Assembly (NCBI RefSeq): GCF_015706575.1
Contig: NW_024037056.1
Span: 9,375,176 to 9,439,175 of the forward strand
DNA: 64,000 nucleotides
Origin: Patiria miniata
Lineage: Eukaryota > Echinodermata > Asteroidea > Valvatida > Asterinidae
Direction of reading: 5' to 3'
A program made the position numbers and the translations under genes. Positions 10,510 to 22,034 of the stretch are shown here, one piece after another. Each line of letters starts with the position of its first letter. Positions within the stretch are counted from its first letter, which is position 1. The notes below the pieces were generated by a model, which saw only the letters and a list, made by a program, of their open reading frames with translations, did no database searches and was not told the origin of the DNA.

Positions 10510-13085
10510 TTTGCCTGACCACAAACAAGGCCCTGCTGGTGACTTGAACCTGGACTCAACTAACTAAATTGTTATAGATTGGGGCATAGCGTGCTGCCGC
10601 CTTACAAGAATCAGCGTGATATTGATAACAAGAAAAGAAAAGGGCAAACGTATGCTCGATTCATACGCTTAGAAACAACTTACCTGAAAAACTAACAATT
10701 TCAAAAGTCCTGCGCTGCGAATTTGTCGACACAATGCACCTTGAAAAACAACTCTCCGTAGCAAACTCTAGATGGCGCACTGCATTGTGAATCGCCCGAA
10801 TTCTCGAAATTTAATTTACCTCTGCGACCTCCCAACGAGGACGTACGTCACCTATAGTTTAGAATAAAAGTACAAATTTTAGATACCCTAAGTAAAGGGA
10901 AATTACCTAATTAATCTCAATCACAGTCTATTTTGCCGATCTTTATACATATATTAGACGGAAATATTGGGATTTTTTAATGGTTAAAGGAATTTGATAT
11001 TGAAAGTGACGGTCAAATGTTTACATTGAACAGGAAGGCACGGTAATATTATACGTAAATATGGTGTTTCAAGTGTGTACTATTTGCATGATGTTTTTGC
11101 ACCTACTACTTCTGCCTTAGGCCCTACCTTCTTCCGACTAAAACTTATTTCATTTGATCACGAAACTTACAAACTATTACACAACCATTTTTAAACAGAT
11201 GTGAATAACTTTAAGTTAAAATCATGCTTACAATATTTGTTGATACAACTCAAAAAATGTTCAGTGTTAATTGCTTTATACACGAATTCTGATCACAATG
11301 TTCCGACAACGATGTTCGTGCAATGTGTAAGTGACGTAAAAATATAGCAATGAGAAAAGAAACCAGTTGATTGAACTATTTCTTCTCAAAATACATGCAA
11401 ACGAATATAATATTTGTAAGGAGAATTTTTTTTAAGAGGATGGGGTATGCATGTGTATTTAGCTCTGTATATTTTGCGTATATTCTTTTAGGGCAGTTCG
11501 ATTCAATAATTATGTTTGAGCTGAAAATAGCTGCATTTCGTGAAAATGTAAATAATAAATGTAAACCGACCTAATATCAACTTCAAATTATAAAAATAAG
11601 ACCCGTCTTATCAGTATCATTTTTCAAACTCTTGGACGTTGTTTCGTAGTCATTATGTGGGAAGAGAATGTGTTCTTGACATGAATATTCGCAATAAAAT
11701 GAAATGACTCGAAAAAAAAAACCTCAGCTACAACTCAGCATCAAATCAGATAGGTTGTTTCCTCATATACAACAACAGGTTTGAAAGGACAGGAAGAATT
11801 AAGCAAATACTGGTGTTTTTATCTTCAGATTGCAATTAAACTGCAGATTGTGTCCATCATTAACAAAGAGTGAGTGGACATCGCGTAGTTCTATGTTACT
11901 TTTGATCTATTTGACTGAACATAAATATATCTTCATATAGACCCTCGCCCATGACACCATCATCCAACCAACGTCAGCTCTAATGAACTTCTGATCGGAG
12001 CAAACTCAGGGATTGTCAGCAACGGCGGCAAATTTTGCGAGTTGGCGGGGGGGGGGAGCAAAGCACCTTCTGATCACAAAGCCGTCTGTTGAGAATTGGA
12101 AAGGTATATTTTTCACTACCCGTGCTCTTGTATTATTAAAACAAGAAATTGATTTTTATTTTGTGGTGGTGGTGGAGGGAGGGGGGGGGGGCGGGATTAA
12201 AAAGAGGCAAGCCTAAAGTAGTCTAATTGGTCAAAAGTGGGGTCGGGATGAAACCCAACCTTATCTAAGGTGGGAGGGGGATCCGCCCCATCGGCTAACC
12301 CCCTCCGCCGCCCCCGGGGACTGCACAAAGTAATTTTTCACTGTGTATAGGCTGGTGAATTCTGCGCACTGAGTGCCAATTGCTTCTTAAATTTTATTTC
12401 CGGGTGTACGTGCATGTGATATCAGGCGGATTGATTAATACGATAAAAAGATAATAGACAAATCATTTGAACTACTTGGTCTCAATGAAACATGGGTGTA
12501 ATTCACGATATAAACCTTACTACGTTTCATCTAACCTGCTTAAACACTCTAATCCAAACTTCGCCTCGATTACAAACGCAAGCGGCGAAGATTTCATAGG
12601 ATATTCTTTTCCTGTGTGCATACTGTCCGTTTTAAGCTTACGTATAATGTCACTCACAGAGTGGCTGCTCGTTTTACCTTTGAACCTGAATCAGGTGCAT
12701 TCATTTGGCGCTGGTTCCCGGGAAGTGTACCAGCCGAGCGATTGAAATAGCAACTGGTTTTCCAGTGATGAGTTACTGAAGCTGTGGTATTGAATACTGC
12801 AGTACTGTGTACTTTGAACTTTTATTGTGCAGCTTCATGGAAGGTGTACATGTACATTGTAAACGGTACTCCGTATTACTGTGCGACACAAATAGGACAT
12901 GGTTTTTCCCATGGTGAGTTGTCGCTGCACCGTTCATCGCTGAATAATGTAGGCCAACATATGGTACATTGAAGGCTACGCTATTTAATGGTAGTTTAAT
13001 TTGCCGTTCTTGTGTGTGTGAAAGACACCTGACATATATCTGTGTTTGAAGAATTCGGTTAACCTGCGATTCAGCAATTAAGTAG
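10510..13085. other. Intergenic region between TRIM units 2 and 3
   Basis: No supported gene. It is made of sequence shared with other units. The stretch 10905-11040 (TTTATACATATATTAGACGG) matches 42940-43020 downstream of unit 4. The stretch 11940-12040 (CCATGACACCATC...GTCAGCAACGGCGG) matches 7440-7500 and 49770-49860. G-rich runs lie at 12045 and 12180. The small ORFs at 12013 and 12467 lack any recognisable family. The untranslated exon of unit 3 ends at 13085. Confidence 0.5.
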
Positions 13086-13325
13086 GTGAGTAAATTTTGT
13101 CTTAAGTTTTTGTTTTTAGGTTTAGGCCTAAGTCATTCTATTTCGTGTGAAGTAGCTGTGAATAACATGCATGACATTTGCACGAACAAATGGTAGCCTT
13201 TCAACCAGTGTGAGTCAATGGATACCCTTTTATCTTACTCCCTTCCTGCTGAACAGTCGGACTGTTTCAGAATGAATCACAGACACGAAGTTTTTTTCCG
13301 TTTTGATTAGGACATACTTTTCAAG

Positions 13326-15251
13326 ATGGCGGAAGCTGCAGCTCAAACCGTGTTGGACAGGATCAGCCAGGGACATCTGGAATGTCCGATCTGTTGCTGT
13401 CGATTCACGGATCCCAAGATGCTGGACTGTCTGCACAGCTTCTGCCTGAAGTGTCTGGAAGAGATGATGAGCAAACAGAAGTCAGAGGCAGAGAAGATAA
13501 CATGTCCAGTCTGCAGGAGAGAGACGCAAGTTCCTGATGGAGTATTGCAGAGCCTGTCTTCCAGCTTCTTTTTGATTTCTCTTGTCGATGAAATAAACAA
13601 ACAAGAGAAGTTATTAGGGAAGTCATTAACTACTAGTGCGACGTGTAAATCGTGTGATGAAGGACATGAAGCTGTATCAAGATGTCTTGACTGCATGGCG
13701 AACATCTGTAAGAAATGCCAAGAGGCTCACCAGTTTCTGAAATATACCAAAGACCATCGCATCATTCCTGCAGAGGAATTGGACAAATCGAGGGTTTTAC
13801 CTGCGGATCTTAGCAAGTCTGTCGCACCAAAATGTAGAAAGCACATTGATCAGTCCTTATGCTTTTACTGTGGAAGCTGTGATATATTGATTTGCTCAAT
13901 GTGTGCTGCAACAGAACACCGGACAGCCGATCACAAGTACACTGCCATCTATGACGCCATCACATCATTCCGTGAGAGTGTCGACGACATTTTGCAAAAG
14001 TTCGATAAAAGCAAAAGGCAATTTGCATCAAACGAAGACTCAATCACACATGCACGAAAACGATTACAAAAGAATCTTGCTCAGGCTCGTAGAGATATTT
14101 ATGCAAAGGCGGAAGCAGAGATCGCTAAAATCAGAAACAAAGCAAAGCGTCTCACCGAAAAGGTCGACGAAATCGGTCAGGAGAAAGACAGTGAGTACGA
14201 AAAAGCGCTCATGCACAACCGTGACCAGATGGAACGCGCAGATCAGATCGTCACGGCCGTAAATGACTTGATGAGACAAGCCGATGATTTCGAACTTTTG
14301 GAGCTCAAGCCGAAGGTGATGCACAACTTAGAATTCCAGAAGGAGCTCAAGTGCGAACCGGCAAAAGTGAATATGGCATTCATAGGAGTCAAATGTCAAA
14401 ATGTAGTCAGCAACACGGCTCTGGGCGAACTACTGCTCAAAGAGAAATGGAAGTTGAAGAAGACGTTCGGTAAGGAAGGCATGGGTGACGGGCAATTCCA
14501 GTGGGCCAATGGTGTTGCATGTTTCAACAACGGGAATATTGCTTTAACTGATACAACCCAAAAACGGCTATCATTGTTTACCTCCACTGGGTGTTACAAA
14601 ACATCGATTGCTCGAGGAACCGATTGTCGTGAACTGGAAGCTCCTTCTCGCGTCGCGGTGACCCAAGATGATCTGCTGTTCGTCACGGACCAAAAGAAAG
14701 TGAAGGTTTTTGATACCGAGCTAAAGTTTGTTCGCGAGTTTACACCTTCGGTTGACGACGCAGAAGGATTATCAAAGAGCGACCTCCGTGGTATTGCTTT
14801 GGACAAGCAACGAGTAGCATTACTTGACAAGGGAAGAAAGGTCATCAGCGTCCACAACTTGGACGGATCGTTGATTGCAAACACATCAATAAACATGGTT
14901 GGATATCACATTGCAATGAGCAGCACAGGGCGGATGGTATTCACAACTTACGAGAAGAATAGTTTACTGTGTGTGAACTTTAAGGGAAATGAGGTGTTTA
15001 ATGTAATGCCATTAATCAATGGGAAATCAGCGAAACCGACTGGTGTCCTGTGCGATGATGATGGGAGCATCTATGTTGCTCTTCACTCCTTCAAATTGGG
15101 TAGCGCTGAAGTGCATCATTACGATTCGAATGGTGCATTCATGGCAACAGTTGCTCAAGGGTTGTACAATCCCTTAGGAATGGCATTCACCCCCGCTGGT
15201 GACGTCGTTGTCGCAGACAAACACTCGGTCAAGATCTTTGAGCGGATGTAA
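13326..15251 (+). CDS. TRIM-NHL family E3 ubiquitin ligase (unit 3)
   Basis: 641 residues, intact. The RING motifs (ECPICCCRF, DCLHSFCLKC, CPVCRRE) keep every zinc ligand at the same positions as unit 2. B-box 1 (CKSCDEGHEAVSRCLDC) is two residues shorter than in unit 2, and B-box 2 is present. A coiled coil and NHL-like propeller follow, ending in VKIFERM. The start sits 15 bases after acceptor TTTTGATTAG at 13310. Its B-box and coiled-coil segments are closest to unit 6 (51418), for example the shared EAHQFLKYTKDHRIIPAEEL, although 36 kb separates them. That points to gene conversion or to duplication order unrelated to present position. Confidence 0.92.
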   Translation: MAEAAAQTVLDRISQGHLECPICCCRFTDPKMLDCLHSFCLKCLEEMMSKQKSEAEKITCPVCRRETQVPDGVLQSLSSSFFLISLVDEINKQEKLLGKSLTTSATCKSCDEGHEAVSRCLDCMANICKKCQEAHQFLKYTKDHRIIPAEELDKSRVLPADLSKSVAPKCRKHIDQSLCFYCGSCDILICSMCAATEHRTADHKYTAIYDAITSFRESVDDILQKFDKSKRQFASNEDSITHARKRLQKNLAQARRDIYAKAEAEIAKIRNKAKRLTEKVDEIGQEKDSEYEKALMHNRDQMERADQIVTAVNDLMRQADDFELLELKPKVMHNLEFQKELKCEPAKVNMAFIGVKCQNVVSNTALGELLLKEKWKLKKTFGKEGMGDGQFQWANGVACFNNGNIALTDTTQKRLSLFTSTGCYKTSIARGTDCRELEAPSRVAVTQDDLLFVTDQKKVKVFDTELKFVREFTPSVDDAEGLSKSDLRGIALDKQRVALLDKGRKVISVHNLDGSLIANTSINMVGYHIAMSSTGRMVFTTYEKNSLLCVNFKGNEVFNVMPLINGKSAKPTGVLCDDDGSIYVALHSFKLGSAEVHHYDSNGAFMATVAQGLYNPLGMAFTPAGDVVVADKHSVKIFERM

Positions 15252-15881
15252 TCTGCTTCACTAAAGACAATGGCCCTGGTCAGCATAAGCGTTGCCTGAA
15301 ATCCAAAAACATCTACGAAATGTTTAAAACAGTCGTGTAGACCAAAACAGACTATTTCGAAGAACTGATTTGTAAAGCAACCTAGCGATACCTTTGCCTG
15401 TGATATTCGATTTACTTAATTTTAAACATCCAAATATGTGAAACGTGGTTGGCAATATCCGCTGTTACAGTTGACATTCTGCGGAGAGATCTTTGAGTTA
15501 ATCTGAGTCAATCAGGTCTGTATATTTTGCGTAAATATTTTTCCTTTTACCGTCGAGAAGAGCATTATAATAGTTTCAGTGTTTCATGACAGTGACGTTT
15601 TGGATTTCTGTTTTGTGCAAACAAGTCATTTCATTTGGTCAATAAGTAATGTTTGGGCTTTAAATAGAGCTGGATATAATCGTTCCGATGTACGTAATGA
15701 ATGGAAATATATTCATCATTATTTCCAGATTAAAAACACTGAACAGATTTTTTTAGTAGGCCTATGATTTTTCCTTTTCTTGTTTTACCTCTGCGAAATC
15801 AAGAATGAGAGATGCTTTAACACGTTCATAGGCGTGAGGGGGGGGGGGGGGTAAGGGGGGTATTTACCCCCCCCCCCCAAT
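15252..15881. other. Downstream flank of TRIM unit 3
   Basis: Homologous to the flank of unit 6 (53347-54020): GTATATTTTGCG, AAGAGCATTATA, TTCATGACA and AATAAGTAATGTTTG occur in the same order. Homology stops near 15820, where a G run and a C run (15839-15880) mark the start of the inserted repeat block. No gene is seen. Confidence 0.6.
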
Positions 15882-18018
15882 ATTTTGTAAAGACTGCTTT
15901 TTTTTTTAATTCAAATGCCCTTTTTTTTCAACGGGATTACAATAATTTGTAAAGGGTGCCCTTTTTTACGAAGTGCCCTTTTTTACGAAGTGGCCTTTTT
16001 TTCTGAACAATTGCCCTTTTCAAAAAAAGAAGTGGTGTCCTTTTTTGTGGCATCTGCCGTTTTTGGTGCCTTTTTCAGAATTTTGCACATGTATCGCCCT
16101 GAAAAGCTCCAAATATTGGCCCTTTGAGTGCATAATTATCGGTTTTGAGCAGCGCCCATATCGACAGATGGTACCAGCCCCCCCCCCCCTCCTGTCCGCT
16201 TTTTTTTTTTTACTGAGGCCAAGCAGGCGCGGATCCAGGATTTTTTTTCGACGGGGGGCACACCTTTAGAGCATATGCTCTGAGGACTAATGTAGCGAGC
16301 GCGAAGCGCGAAGCCCTTACGGCGTGGGGTATGCTGAGGCGATTCCAGGCCCCTTTCCTCCTGAATTATTTGAGCAAAAGTTGTTTAATAAGCTGATAAG
16401 GATTTCTTGTTTTAAATATACCCTTGTTTTTACAAATTTTAAGCTACTGTGTACTTTAAAGTTGCAAACCATGTATCTTTGTCTGCATAATTTCAAGCAT
16501 TGTATTAAAAAAGGAATTGTATTGACTTAGAAAACTGTTGCAATGGGCGATGCGCTGGGGCATTTGCTCCAAGGACTAATGCGAACGCAGAACTAGTGTC
16601 TTACGGCGTGGGGTTCGGGGCCCACTGAAGGGCCCCGGGAAAATTTTGATTCTAAAGATGCTTTGTGGTGCAATCTGAGTCGATTCCTGGCCCAATTTCA
16701 GCAAAATGTTGTGAAGATTATTATAATTTTTTTTCCATTATCGCTTCGGTTTGCGGTAACACCATGTGTTTTTAATTTTTTTTGTTGATTAGTTTAAAAT
16801 TGTACTCATGTATTTCTTAATACAAGCCTAGTTAAGTTTTTCTTCTGTTCTTCAGTTGATAACCAAGTACTTTTGGCTGCATAATCAGCTTCTTGCATTT
16901 TATTTTTGCAAAGGAATTGGATAGGCTTAGTAAACTGTTTTAAGGATGCGTAGGGCTAGGGAGATCTGTCCCGAGGACTAATAATGCGGAGCGCAATTTT
17001 TTTGATAATTAGATGCTCTGAGGTGCAATCTGAGGCGATTCCTGGCCCCTCTTTTCCTGAGTTATTTTGAGCAAAATGTTTTAAGTTAAATAAGGATTTT
17101 GTTCATGGTTTAATATATACTCTTGCTTTAACAAGCCTTTTAAGATTCTTCTGTTTTTCACTTGATAACCATTTTCGTCTGCATAATTGTTTTCGTGCAT
17201 TTTATTTTTGAAAGGGAATTGTATAGACTTAGTTTGTAAACTTTTGCATGATGCTTTCTAATAATTTGTATCAAGTTCAAATTTTCAGTTTATCAATAGG
17301 ATAAGATTTTCAATGGAAATTTTCTACGGAAACTGACATGTTTTGGACTCCTTAAAGCGCCGAAGAAATGCTGGCAAAGTGTTCCTACGAAAACCGTACC
17401 CTTGACCAATAGTGCGGTACAAAGAGCAGCGTTCAACATGTATGTCGCGCTCATCGCGCTAAGGCCAAAAAAGTCTCCGGTTTCTGGTATGCGCGCGCGT
17501 CGCCGCGCCGTAGCCATGCACGTCGGCAAAATGAAAAAGTTTTTTTTTTCAATGAAAGATGATGTCTCAAAACCGCCAAACTCACTGGTTTGACTGGAAT
17601 CCTGCTGCTGCACAATTTTAACGTGTTTTTAGATGGGGTTATGATCGAGAATAAGCTTTATGTGGCCTCTCTGGACTCCCATATACATTTGTATTTTCAC
17701 TAAGTTTAGTCGGGCACCATTTGCAGTCATCAGCCGACATTTGAAGCAAAAGAGTCAGGTAAAAAAAAAAAAATCCACGTCGCCGCACCACTTTTTGGAC
17801 AAGCTCCATACCAGAAACCGGAAACTTTTTTTTTGGCCTAAACGTGCGTGTTTTTCGTACCGGTACGCACGCTCATATGAATCGCATTTCATAAACCGAT
17901 ACTATGCAGGGTAACATGGGCGGCCATTAGGGCAAAAAAGACAATTACAAAATTAAAGTTAAGCAAAAATTAAATAAAATGCAGAAAATAAACAATAACG
18001 TACAATTAACAATTAACA
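15882..18018. repeat. 2.14-kb direct tandem duplication, copy 1
   Basis: The block beginning ATTTTGTAAAGACTGC repeats almost letter for letter 2137-2142 bases downstream. It carries shorter repeat-family pieces: a polypyrimidine stretch rich in GCCCTTTTTT, a GAGCGCGAAGCGCGAAG motif, and a complete 375-bp MITE (17463-17838). No gene is supported; the ORFs in it run through repeat sequence and are duplicated in copy 2. Confidence 0.9.
17463..17838. mobile_element. 375-bp MITE family, copy 1
   Basis: Terminal inverted repeats GGCCAAAAAAGTCTCCGG and CATACCAGAAACCGG...TTGGCC bound a non-coding interior (TGCTGCTGCACAATTTTAACG, CAGTCATCAGCCGACATTTG). Further copies lie at 19605-19980, 42208-42575 and, split by a LINE, 46109-48406. 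The superfamily cannot be fixed because target duplications are unclear. Confidence 0.8.
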
Positions 18019-20155
18019 ATTTTGTAAAGACTGCTTTTTTTTTTTAATTCAAATGCCCTTTTTTTTCAACGGGATTACAATAATTTGTAAAGGGTGCCCT
18101 TTTTTACGAAGTGCCCTTTTTTACGAAGTGGCCTTTTTTTCTGAACAATTGCCCTTTTCAAAAAAAGAAGTGGTGTCCTTTTTTGTGGCATCTGCCGTTT
18201 TTGGTGCCTTTTTCAGAATTTTGCACATGTATCGCCCTGAAAAGCTCCAAATATTGGCCCTTTGAGTGCATAATTATCGGTTTTGAGCAGCGCCCATATC
18301 GACAGATGGTACCAGCCCCCCCCCCCCCCCCCTCCTGTCCGCTTTTTTATTTTACTGAGGCCAAGCAGGCGCGGATCCAGGATTTTTTTTCGACGGGGGG
18401 CACACCTTTAGAGCATATGCTCTGAGGACTAATGTAGCGAGCGCGAAGCGCGAAGCCCTTACGGCGTGGGGTATGCTGAGGCGATTCCAGGCCCCTTTCC
18501 TCCTGAATTATTTGAGCAAAAGTTGTTTAATAAGCTGATAAGGATTTCTTGTTTTAAATATACCCTTGTTTTTACAAATTTTAAGCTACTGTGTACTTTA
18601 AAGTTGCAAACCATGTATCTTTGTCTGCATAATTTCAAGCATTGTATTAAAAAAAGGAATTGTATTGACTTAGAAAACTGTTGCAATGGGCGATGCGCTG
18701 GGGCATTTGCTCCAAGGACTAATGCGAACGCAGAACTAGTGTCTTACGGCGTGGGGTTCGGGGCCCACTGAAGGGCCCCGGGAAAATTTTGATTCTAAAG
18801 ATGCTTTGTGGTGCAATCTGAGTCGATTCCTGGCCCAATTTCAGCAAAATGTTGTGAAGATTATTATATTTTTTTTCCATTATCGCTTCGGTTTGCGGTA
18901 ACACCATGTGTTTTTAATTTTTTTTGTTGATTAGTTTAAAATTGTACTCATGTATTTCTTAATACAAGCCTAGTTAAGTTTTTCTTCTGTTCTTCAGTTG
19001 ATAACCAAGTACTTTTGGCTGCATAATCAGCTTCTTGCATTTTATTTTTGCAAAGGAATTGGATAGGCTTAGTAAACTGTTTTAAGGATGCGTAGGGCTA
19101 GGGAGATCTGTCCCGAGGACTAATAATGCGGAGCGCAATTTTTTTGATAATTAGATGCTCTGAGGTGCAATCTGAGGCGATTCCTGGCCCCTCTTTTCCT
19201 GAGTTATTTTGAGCAAAATGTTTTAAGTTAAATAAGGATTTTGTTCATGGTTTAATATATACTCTTGCTTTAACAAGCCTTTTAAGATTCTTCTGTTTTT
19301 CACTTGATAACCATTTTCGTCTGCATAATTGTTTTCGTGCATTTTATTTTTGAAAGGGAATTGTATAGACTTAGTTTGTAAACTTTTGCATGATGCTTTC
19401 TAATAATTTGTATCAAGTTCAAATTTTCAGTTTATCAATAGGATAAGATTTTCAATGGAAACTTTCTACGGAAACTGACATGTTTTGGACTCCTTAAAGC
19501 GCCGAAGAAATGCTGGCAAAGTGTTCCTACGAAAACCGTACCCTTGACCAATAGTGCGGTACAAAGAGCAGCGTTCAACATGTATGTCGCGCTCATCGCG
19601 CTAAGGCCAAAAAAGTCTCCGGTTTCTGGTATGCGCGCGCGTCGCCGCGCCGTAGCCATGCACGTCGGCAAAATGAAAAAGTTTTTTTTTTCAATGAAAG
19701 ATGATGTCTCAAAACCGCCAAACTCACTGGTTTGACTGGAATCCTGCTGCTGCACAATTTTAACGTGTTTTTAGATGGGGTTATGATCGAGAATAAGCTT
19801 TATGTGGCCTCTCTGGACTCCCATATACATTTGTATTTTCACTAAGTTTAGTCGGGCACCATTTGCAGTCATCAGCCGACATTTGAAGCAAAAGAGTCAG
19901 GTAAAAAAAAAAAAAGCCGCGTCGCCGCACCACTTTTTGGACAAGCTCCATACCAGAAACCGGAAACTTTTTTTTTGGCCTAAACGTGCGTGTTTTTCGT
20001 ACCGGTACGCACGCTCATATGAATCGCATTTCATAAACCGATACTATGCAGGGTAACATGGGCGGCCATTAGGGCGAAAAAGACAATTACAAAATTAAAG
20101 TTAAGCAAAAATTAAATAAAATGCAGAAAATAAACAATAACGTACAATTAACAAT
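18019..20155. repeat. 2.14-kb direct tandem duplication, copy 2
   Basis: The second copy of 15882-18018. The differences seen are mainly homopolymer lengths (a longer C run at 18317, an extra A at ~18650) and a few substitutions (for example CCACGTCGCC against CCGCGTCGCC near 19917). Such high identity implies recent duplication or an assembly duplication. Confidence 0.9.
19605..19980. mobile_element. 375-bp MITE family, copy 2
   Basis: Same family and termini as 17463-17838. This copy exists because the surrounding 2.14-kb block was duplicated. Confidence 0.8.
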
Positions 20156-20190
20156 GAAAATGTAGGACAACAAAACAAAATTGAAACGTA

Positions 20191-20455
20191 AAAAATACTG
20201 TAAGTATTGCGACGAATGTAAACCCCCAAATTACTGTAAGTCCCCCGTCGAATGTATACCCCAAAATTACTGTAAGTCCCGCGACGAATGTATACCCCAA
20301 AAGTACTGTAAGTCCCGCGTCGAATGTATACCCCAAACTTACTGTATTAGTCCCGCGACGAATGTAAACCCCAAAATTACTGTAAGCCCCGCGACGAATG
20401 TATACCCCAAAATTACTGTAAGTCCCGCGACAAAATTGTAACCCCAAAATTACTT
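20191..20455. repeat. 36-bp minisatellite, seven units
   Basis: Seven units of about 36 bases of the form TACTGTAAGTCCCGCG(A/T)CG + AATGTATACCCCAAAA. Several units alternate GCGACG and GCGTCG. Since 36 is divisible by 3, the plus strand stays open and would give a 12-residue Cys-rich repeat (YCKSRDECIPQN-like). Without a start context or flanking domains I treat it as a minisatellite. Confidence 0.85.
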
Positions 20456-20717
20456 AAAGCGGGGTACCAGTCTACATGGACTGGTATACAACAATCTATC
20501 ACTGCAGCGTGGGCGCGCTACATAGACTGTACACGTGCAACTTTTGCGTTTATTTGGAGGGGGCGTAATCATACACGAAGACACTTATGTTACATGTCAA
20601 GTCAGATGGAGGGAATTTTTTTTTTTGGGGGGGGGGGGGGCAGCCACCATGATCAATTAATTTTGTCAGATTGGGAATTTTTTTTCTTTTTTGAGAAGTG
20701 ATTTATAGCTCAGAACA

Positions 20718-22034
20718 TAGCAAGGATGGACCGATATGTGCAGGCTAAGTTCAGGGAATAATTTTTATTGTTGGAAAATTCCAAGAAAATTGGCCGCCAA
20801 TTTGCCGCCGTGAAGTACTATTTAAAGGGGGAAAAATTGGGTTTTGGGTGTTGTTATAATCATCAGCAGGACTGTTGCTCATTCTTTTATACTTTTGGCG
20901 CTAGGAGTCAAATGATCCGAGGACCGAAGGCTCTGCGAACATTTTTGATAGAGAATATTTCTGTTGATTTACATTGGTATGGATACCAGTGTAGTTACAT
21001 AATTGAGCTGCCCAGAGTGTATTTGTTAGGTTTTTTAATATGTAAAATACGCATTTTAGGAAGTTCTGGTTCCGATACAAGGTGGTGGCGGTGGGTGGGT
21101 TAACTTGTCAACGCATAAACCGCCTGCGGGCCGATTAGGTTAGTATATTCCCAGAGAGCAGGATTTTAAAATAAACCATCTCCGGTGTAGGCGACGCAAG
21201 GTTTGTTTTGCGTACATTTGTGGTTTTTTTTGTTTCTAATTCACTTAATGATGTGATTTATACAGGTGATAATAATTATGCCGTCCCACCTGTTGTTTTT
21301 GTGACGGGTGAAACAGAGGATATTTTGGGGTGCTTTTTCCCGAACTTCATCAGTCACCATATGTTTAGTCTTTTATGTATTCACTCCAAATTGGTCCTCC
21401 AAAAAGTGGGTCCAAAAATTATGGCGTGCGGTTTGAATTTTTGGATTCTAGATGTTCTGTGGTGCGATCTGAGGCAATTTCTGACCACTTTGAAAATTTT
21501 GTTTTGAGGAAAAGATGGTGGTCTACGCAGTGCCTGCCTTTATAAACATAAAAGTCAAAGACATGTTGCATCTTTTTATCGGTTAATTTCTCTTAACGTT
21601 CACGAGAATCTCGCCTTTTTGACTGAGGAAGAAGGGTTAAATCTTCTTTGTTGTATTCGCGTTTTTCAAATTTGTCTCTGAAATACGCTCTAGGCATTAT
21701 GTACCTACACTGGTACCGATATCCATACCAGTGTAAATCAACAGAATTTTCCCTTACAACTAACAAGACTTATAGTCATGCTGGACGCAAGATAAAGTCA
21801 AAAATGTTCATCAGTTCGCAGAGCCTTCGGTCCTCAGATCATTTGACTCCTTTCCCAAAAAGTAAAAGAAAGAGGAACGGTCCTGCTGATGTTGATAACA
21901 AAACCCAATTTTATTCCTCGTTAAATCAACTTTACTTCACGGCGGCAAATTGGCAATTTTCTTGGAATTTTCCAACAATTAAAATTATTCCCTGAACTTA
22001 GCCTGCACATAGGCCTATCGGTCCATCCTTACTA
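20718..22034. mobile_element. 1.3-kb element with ~300-bp inverted terminal repeats
   Basis: Left arm 20718-21003 (AAGGATGGACCGAT, GTGCAGGCTAAGTTCAGGGA, TTGGAAAATTCCAAGAAAAT, GTATGGATACCAGTGTA) is the diverged inverse of right arm 21699-22034, in the same order reversed. The interior has no recognisable transposase, so it is probably a non-autonomous TIR or fold-back transposon. Confidence 0.75.

Noticed and set aside
17293..17613. 106-aa minus-strand ORF, duplicated at 19435-19755
   Set aside because: It runs across the 375-bp MITE and its flank, and is duplicated only because the whole 2.14-kb block is.
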